64,000 bases of DNA, from contig CM069872.1 of assembly GCA_036172665.1 (NCBI GenBank), forward strand, positions 40,410,101 through 40,474,100, read 5' to 3'. Numbering within the stretch: position 1 is the stretch's first letter; the number at the start of each line of letters is the position of its first letter. This DNA comes from Prosopocoilus inquinatus. Lineage: Eukaryota > Arthropoda > Insecta > Coleoptera > Lucanidae. A model generated the notes under the pieces. The model was not told where the DNA came from and did no database searches. It saw nothing but the letters and a program-made list of their open reading frames with translations. The position numbers and the translations under genes are program-made. Positions 58,330 through 64,000 of the stretch are shown here, one piece after another.

Positions 58330-60466
58330 TAGGGATGGGACATCGATCGACAAACATCGATGTTATACATTGATGTTAACATCGAAAGTTCACATCGATG
58401 TCAAAAAAACATCGACCGCCAAATATCGATGTTTGCTAACATCGATGTTGAAATAACAAATAAATATATGTGGAAACGACGTCATATTTTGTTAATTTTA
58501 CACGTAACACAAACCTTACTAACAAATAGTATATATTAAATTAAGTAAATTAAATAAAAATTTAAGTTCAATTTTTAATGTAAAATAAATAAAAATACTG
58601 TCAAGTTGTCTAAGTTATTATTTTTACAGTCAATTTAATAGTATTAAGCTATATTTTCCAAATTTTTTTATTAATTTAAGGCGATTTCTTTGTTGTATAA
58701 GCGTTTGCCCTGCTTTAGAAAACAGCCGCTCAGCGGCGGAGGTTGCCACACAGTTAAATATTTATCGGCAATTTTGGATAATTTAGGATACATTTCCTTG
58801 TTTTTTTCTTCAAAAATTCCAAAGGATTATCCTTGAGTGGAACAACAGGTTGTTTTAAATACAAAGAAATTTCGCAGAGATCGGTTTCCTGTACTTGTAA
58901 GCTGCTACCTATAAGCTGTTGGTGATTTGCCCACAAATTAAGTCTCTTCTGCAAAACGATTCAGATTATTTTCAGAATAATATCGGGAAACATAAATTTA
59001 TCTGATGTTGGCCTAATTTCAACTTGCTTAATTGATTGAATTTTTTCAACATATGAAGATTCCTCCAATAAATCTAGTGTTTGGACTATTCGTTTCGAGT
59101 TGTGAGTGAGTATTAGACGATATAATTGTTTTAGTCTTTTCTTTCATGGTTGGCTGCTCCGGGTCCGTAAGTTTTATTACATTAGAATGTCTGCTGTTAA
59201 TATGACATCTTAAATTTGTTGTATTTCCGCTTGTTTTCAATTTTTTTGAACAAAGTTTGCACTAATAACAAATCCCGCACTCCTTTCACATTTTAGAAAA
59301 TACTGCCATATCGAACTTTTTGGTGGCATTTTTTCTTTTCTGCTGAAATAATAGTTAAGTTGTAAATACGCACTATCTCGGACTCGATTCACAATAGAAA
59401 AACTTTCTTATTCTTATTGTTTATAAAAGATTTTGATTGCCCTAAAAACCCCAAAAACTTAGAACATGGTAAATAGTGTCTTTGATAGTCGAAAATAAAG
59501 TGAAAATTATTCATTAAGGTTTGCAAAATATGGCAGTTTTTCCTTGTCAAATCACGTTAGTTGGGATTTCCTGCATCTTGACATAAAATGTTTGTTTTCA
59601 TAATAACATTATTTTTAAATTAAGAATATCATATTTGCATGATCTGCTGTCTTACAATAACATAGTACACGTTCTAGAATATTTTCATATTCATATGACG
59701 TATATAACCATGTAAAAATGAATTCACACGAATAAAATATTATTATAATTTTTATTATTAAGAACAACTATATATATAAAAATTGAACTAAAAGTAAAAA
59801 TATAATGGTGCTTGTTTCGAGGTCATCTCCATCATAAAAAATATTTTTTTTAATACTATCTTGCACTTGCACCATTGCATTGAGTTATTTGCTATTATTA
59901 TGTTGATCCCCGTATTAATTTATTAAATAAAAGTTAATATGTTTTTCAATTGTGGTAAAAAAAATACATAAACGTGTTATCAATAAAAATTGGATGCTTA
60001 TAGTTTACTCCGCACAAATGTGCAAGAAAAAATGCGTATTATCATCTCGTACGATTACGATTCCAAACTGATGCTGTTTTAAAAATATTAATAAAAATGT
60101 ACCTGTTTTAAATCACAGCACAGTGATGAGTGAATCGCTATTTAATGCATTGAACAAATGTAACCAATAATATAACGGATCTCCGGGGAACTTTTACTGC
60201 TTGTTGGTCTAAAATCAAATTAGGTTTCTGTAATACAGTTGTAGTATCTGATATTTATTAATATAGGCCACCAGCAATTCTTGATTTCAAAATGATAACT
60301 AATGAATCTAAATTCTAAACTAAAAGTGGTTCGATGTTCGATGTTTTCTTTGAACATCGATGTCCTGTCGATGATCATAAATCGTAAACATCGATGGCAA
60401 AAACATCGAACATCGACGATAAAACATCGATGTTGAATCAACATCAATGTATATCGCCCATCCCTA
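58330..60466 (-). mobile_element. hAT element, internally deleted, perfect 8-bp duplication
   Basis: The ends are TAGGGATGGGACATCGAT and, inverted, TAGGGATGGGCGATATAC. The flanks CACGCAAC at 58322-58329 and 60467-60474 are identical. Subterminal regions are crowded with ACATCGATGTT motifs (58340-58450 and 60330-60450), palindromic candidate transposase-binding sites. The coding remains are only the two ends of a transposase on the minus strand. The copy therefore depends on another source of enzyme. Confidence 0.93.
58640..59329 (-). pseudogene. BED-hATC transposase lacking the catalytic core
   Basis: The minus strand starts MPPKSSIWQYFLKC at 59329. A shifted frame then gives CKLCSKKLKTSGNTTNLRCH and INSRH, the paired cysteines and histidines of a BED finger. 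About 60 codons later the frame stops. Around 58950-58640 another frame reads ATSAAERLFSKAGQTLIQ then QRNRLK, the hATC dimerisation motif. The RNase H-like core that should lie between, about 350 residues, is absent. Frame changes remain, so no functional protein is expected. The 61-66 codon frames reported here are parts of this gene. Confidence 0.85.
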
Positions 60467-60474
60467 CACGCAAC

Positions 60475-62763
60475 TGCGCGAAATATTTTAATGTTATGTC
60501 ACGCTGAAGGATTAAACACCATTCTCTCTCGCGCATTGATATTTGAACCCCTCTTTCAATTGTCGCTCTCGCAATTGATCTCACTTTCATGCACATATCG
60601 ACAAAGTGCCGAGTGCTCTTGTGGCATCACCATACATCTTCACCGTGTAACATAGTGATGCTTTTCGCATAAGTTGCTTGATGTGCTAAAAAACCGCTGC
60701 CTAAACTCTTAAGCCGTTCATAAAATTATTGCCTTAATCTTTGACTACATTTAAACTTAATATCAAATTAAAAGTCAACGATTACGTTAGACATCACATT
60801 AGACACGGATGTGGTTCCGGCATTATACGATGCTGTATAACAACGAGTGAAGTCAACGAACCTGATTTATACATATCTATAATTCTGTAAACTTCAAGAT
60901 TGGCAAAGTTCACAAACTTAAATTAAACACGACGGCTGACAATGTCGCATTTGCAAAACATTCGTCATTACCAGCAGAGTTAGGAGATTCTTCGGGCGTT
61001 GACATGGTTGTGCGTGCATACAATGCCGTGCTATTGATTGGTCCTCGTACTGCCTAACCATGCAGTCACTGACCTTGGTACCGCGTAACCATAGCAACGT
61101 CCGAAATATCCTAAACCTGGTTATTACGTTTATTTATTATTTGTTAAATATCTTTGTTTCTCGTAACAATCGAAGGGTATTTACACTATAAATTTAAATA
61201 GTGTTTTACTTACGTCGTGTCGTCCTTTCTTATTTGCACCAAAAATACCGCTGTTCTGTTGTATAAGGTAAATTAATCTGATAATTACAATTAATGGTAC
61301 GCTCAAACAAATCACGTTTGACTGAATCATTCATTAATCGTGATTAGAAGATTAAATTACCTTAAGGATAACAGCATTATTAGTTTGGAGAGTTCTCATC
61401 GATAAACCGGTGTGCCGACCTCGATGTTGGATTAAAATGTTTTTGTACTTTTAATTTGTTTAATCTAATTAACAGTTCGTCTATAATTATTATTAGATTA
61501 GATTTTCCTATAATTATTCGAGTTTTATTATTATAAGAATTCTGATAACTCTATCTAATACTAACCAAACGATGTTGAGAGCAATTAAAAGAATGTTAAG
61601 AGGACGACGAAATACTTCAAATCAAACCAAAACGTTAGTACTTTGAGCCTACTACTTATTACCTGAATGGACGAAGTTAGCAAGAAGATAAAGTTCCACC
61701 TAAGTACGACGTACAGTCTGTTGGATTATAAACTCCCCAAACTGTAAGATTTATTTTTGTTCAAACTCCCATTAATAAACGGGACGTTGTTTTCTTGAGG
61801 ATGACGTAAAAGAAAAATTACTTATCACACACTGTATTGGAGTGACGACCTCATCGTCATCGACATTTTCTTTAAATGGCAGGATAATATTTTCCTTGCA
61901 AAAAATGGTCCTTTTCTCTTTCGGACAGATAAACTGTTCATATTGTCTCGAGGTGTTTGGTCCTTTGAGATGACGGAGTCAATGTTGACGTCCACTTGAA
62001 GACAGCGATGCTGACCACCGTGAGGGGGCTGGGCACTTTTTGTGACTGGCACAAACACCTTAGTTAATGACTGGAGTTCTAAATTATTCGGCTCGGCCTG
62101 TGTACACGTGTTTGTTTAAAAAAAAATGCTTGGCTTAACTCGGTCGCGAAATAAGTCTGAGTACGCGCAATACTTGCGTGCTCGCGTTCCAGTTTCCTTA
62201 CTCACGCATCTTGTTTCGCTAAAATCTGGATTTCAGTGATTTCGCACTGATTACATATAAAATTCAAATGTGTTATTTCCGTAATTTTTAAAATGTACGG
62301 GAAAGTTCTCGATAAAATGAGAAATAAAATAAAGTACGGAAACAATATACTCATAAAACATGCACAAATGATAGAATTCCAGAAATTTATGAATTATTAA
62401 TAAACACATAAGTCATTTTGCTCAAACTTTAATCATTTTTTTTTCAATGTTATATTCGCATCTTCTGATAACACTTCTAATAGCATTTGTCTAGCATCAT
62501 TGAACGTATTGACGATTGCCGCGCTTAATCTATCTTTCAAATCGTCTACAAGTGTAATAATTTACAAACTAATTGTAAGTAAAATATGACAACTTTCAGT
62601 AAAATTATTTTCTCGAACTTTTTATGTAAGGATATAACAAATTTATGTTTCTGAAAAGGGAATAAAATTAATCATTGAAGGAAACTGTGTGTAGAAACAG
62701 AAGTAAAGATCAGGTCAAACAAAACCACAAATTTTTATAAAACATATCTATTCGTCATATTTC
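60475..62763. other. No gene recognised
   Basis: A 77-codon minus frame at 61825-62058 and others are unrecognised. The sequence is A+T-rich with no clear repeat. Confidence 0.4.
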
Positions 62764-62949
62764 AATTCGGAGGAGTACTTTGAAACTTTGGCGCTAAAAA
62801 CGGACTTTGTTATTGGTAGCTGGTCGAAATTGACCAATGACAAAACTAGTTTGACGTATGATAAAGCTTCTTTGGCCAATGATAAAGTTCGTGTAGCCAA
62901 TGAAAAAGCTCGTTTCAAGCGCCAAAATTTCAAAGTACTCCTCCAAATT
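62764..62949. mobile_element. MITE with GGAGGAGTACTTTGAAA ends and internal 21-bp tandem
   Basis: The left arm AATTCGGAGGAGTACTTTGA is mirrored at the right end. The arms agree over about 31 bases, ending TTTGGCGCT, with two mismatches. Between them, four 21-base units of the type GGCCAATGATAAAGCTCGTTT run head to tail at 62832-62915. Exact outer boundaries and a duplication are not clear. The 60- and 61-codon minus frames are products of the tandem. Confidence 0.82.
62832..62915. repeat. Four 21-bp tandem units inside the MITE
   Basis: The units start at 62832, 62853, 62874 and 62895. Each has CAATGA/TATGA, then A-AAAG-TCGTTT-like sequence. Unit identity is about 65-85 percent by eye. Confidence 0.8.
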
Positions 62950-63130
62950 AAAAAATAATGTTATAGTATGTAACACTTAAGAAAAGGAAATCATCATATT
63001 AACTGCAGAGAAGATATTTCTATTATGTTTGTCTCCAACCTCTCACATAGTAGCCAGTCTTTGGTGAGAGAGAGGGATTAGAAAGAAAAATAGGAGCCTG
63101 CCGAATTAAAATTTTGAGAGAGAAAATTAA
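62950..63130. other. No gene seen
   Basis: Spacer sequence between the MITE and the LINE fragment. Confidence 0.4.
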
Positions 63131-63139
63131 ACAAGTTAA

Positions 63140-63270
63140 GAAACGGAAGTTCTAGGAGCAGACTAAAAGTTAACGGAATAATAGAGAAAATAAAAACTCA
63201 ACAGTTAATATGGTTTAGATGAAGAATGATGAGATGAGAAACAAAATATGTATGCGACATGATAACAAGA
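63140..63270 (+). pseudogene. LINE C-terminal scrap (A-rich family)
   Basis: One frame reads SRLKVNGIIEKIKTQQLIWF with a stop, then RMMR. This is the tail seen after the RT in the LINE family at 46856, where the equivalent is QLRWYERIGEW. Only about 40 codons are left. Confidence 0.6.
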
Positions 63271-64000
63271 CAGAAAAATGGGTGTTAACGGTTTGGAAAA
63301 CTCCTTTTTCGGAAACACATATATATCGAGTTTTAAATCGCATTTATTCTTGATTGCATGATACAGAAAATACACATCTGCTTTTATGGCACTAAAAATA
63401 GTTTTTTACCATTGTCCATGTCGCTAAAATTAATTGGATTCGTAAAACGCAAACGGTTTCACGCTTTGTGGTGTAACTCAGATAATTTTTTGCACTCGTT
63501 GCAAAATATATCGGCTGTAAAACTTCGTTTGATATCGCCCCACCGGTCGGCAAATTTTTTATTGCCCTAAGTAAACAATATCGTCCGGAGTTTCTGTTTT
63601 TAAACATTACAACATACAGATAACATAGTCGTCTACCTGTTATGTGACTAGTTTCTGAGAATTACAGTTTCTTGCGAGTTGTTATTTCGATAAAGATATT
63701 AAGTTGCGTTTACTCTCGACCTTTAACGCTATTGGGCTGTCTTTACGTCATCATGACGCGGTTGGCTCCTATTGACGTCACGATGTTTCTAACATGTGCA
63801 AACCCTTCCTTCGAACATTCAGGGCAGGGCTGGTTTTGTTTCATTAACATGTAATGTATTTATGCAAGCTAGTCGTTTAGCGATATACCCAGTGCCTGAT
63901 GGTGTTGTCTGGAGGCAACGTGTCCTCATTTTCGCGATGTGAGCACCTGAAGGGTGGCACACAATTTCGGTTGATGTTGAGGACCCTTGAGGGAGGGGCG
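63271..64000. other. No gene recognised; GC-richer end of window
   Basis: Overlapping frames at 63358-63607 on both strands have no motif. From about 63880 the G+C content rises (GGAGGCAACGTGTCCTC, GAGCACCTGAAGGGTGG). This may be the edge of another element continuing past the window. Confidence 0.35.

Noticed and set aside
1..64000. tRNA, rRNA, CRISPR, bacterial operon or viral integration
   Set aside because: I looked for B-box-like GGTTCGA motifs in a cloverleaf context, conserved rRNA cores, regularly spaced direct repeats and clustered long ORFs, and found none.

Overview
The window reads as A+T-rich, repeat-dense, intergenic or intronic DNA of an animal, most probably an insect. The evidence is the mix of mobile elements (Jockey/CR1-like and other non-LTR retrotransposons, Tc1/mariner, piggyBac, hAT and many MITEs), GT-AG introns, and one class A GPCR exon. 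The order cannot be fixed from sequence alone. There is no operon structure, and I found no rRNA, tRNA or CRISPR array.

Host coding content is minimal. The one convincing piece is an 85-codon exon (6106-6360, minus) encoding TM6-TM7 of a rhodopsin-like receptor, with clean splice sites at both ends and phase 0/0. The rest of that gene is not identifiable here, so much of the window may be intron or flank of it.

Layout: 1-1715, frameshifted LINE (minus). 1732-3912, nested inverted-repeat complex holding two hAT MITEs. 5263-10045, the GPCR exon among four MITE or palindromic units. 11747-13074, complete but frameshifted mariner-like element with TA duplications. 14306-17755, a MITE, a LINE 3' end, a piggyBac transposase starting exactly at TTAA, and a dispersed repeat. 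18590-21263, degenerate array and a hAT-type MITE. 21.3-35.4 kb, mostly unassigned, with a truncated LINE, a near-perfect 59-bp-arm hairpin and a probable solo LTR. 35386-38863, a Tc1 relic abutting a long-TIR element carrying a transposase C-terminus. 40.8-52.4 kb, direct and inverted repeats, two LINE relics, a minisatellite and a foldback element. 52869-56875, a hAT element with a long intact main exon and another hAT MITE inside its intron. 58330-60466, an internally deleted BED-type hAT copy with a perfect target duplication. 62764-63270, a MITE and a LINE scrap.

The genes do not form a pathway. What the window shows is a layered record of transposition: seven insertions keep recognisable target duplications, and nesting gives relative ages. 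I found no convincing new biological system. The best leads are the intron-containing hAT element, the long-inverted-repeat units that could make double-stranded RNA, the foldback element, and a recurrent CTGATGA-spacer-CGAAA motif.
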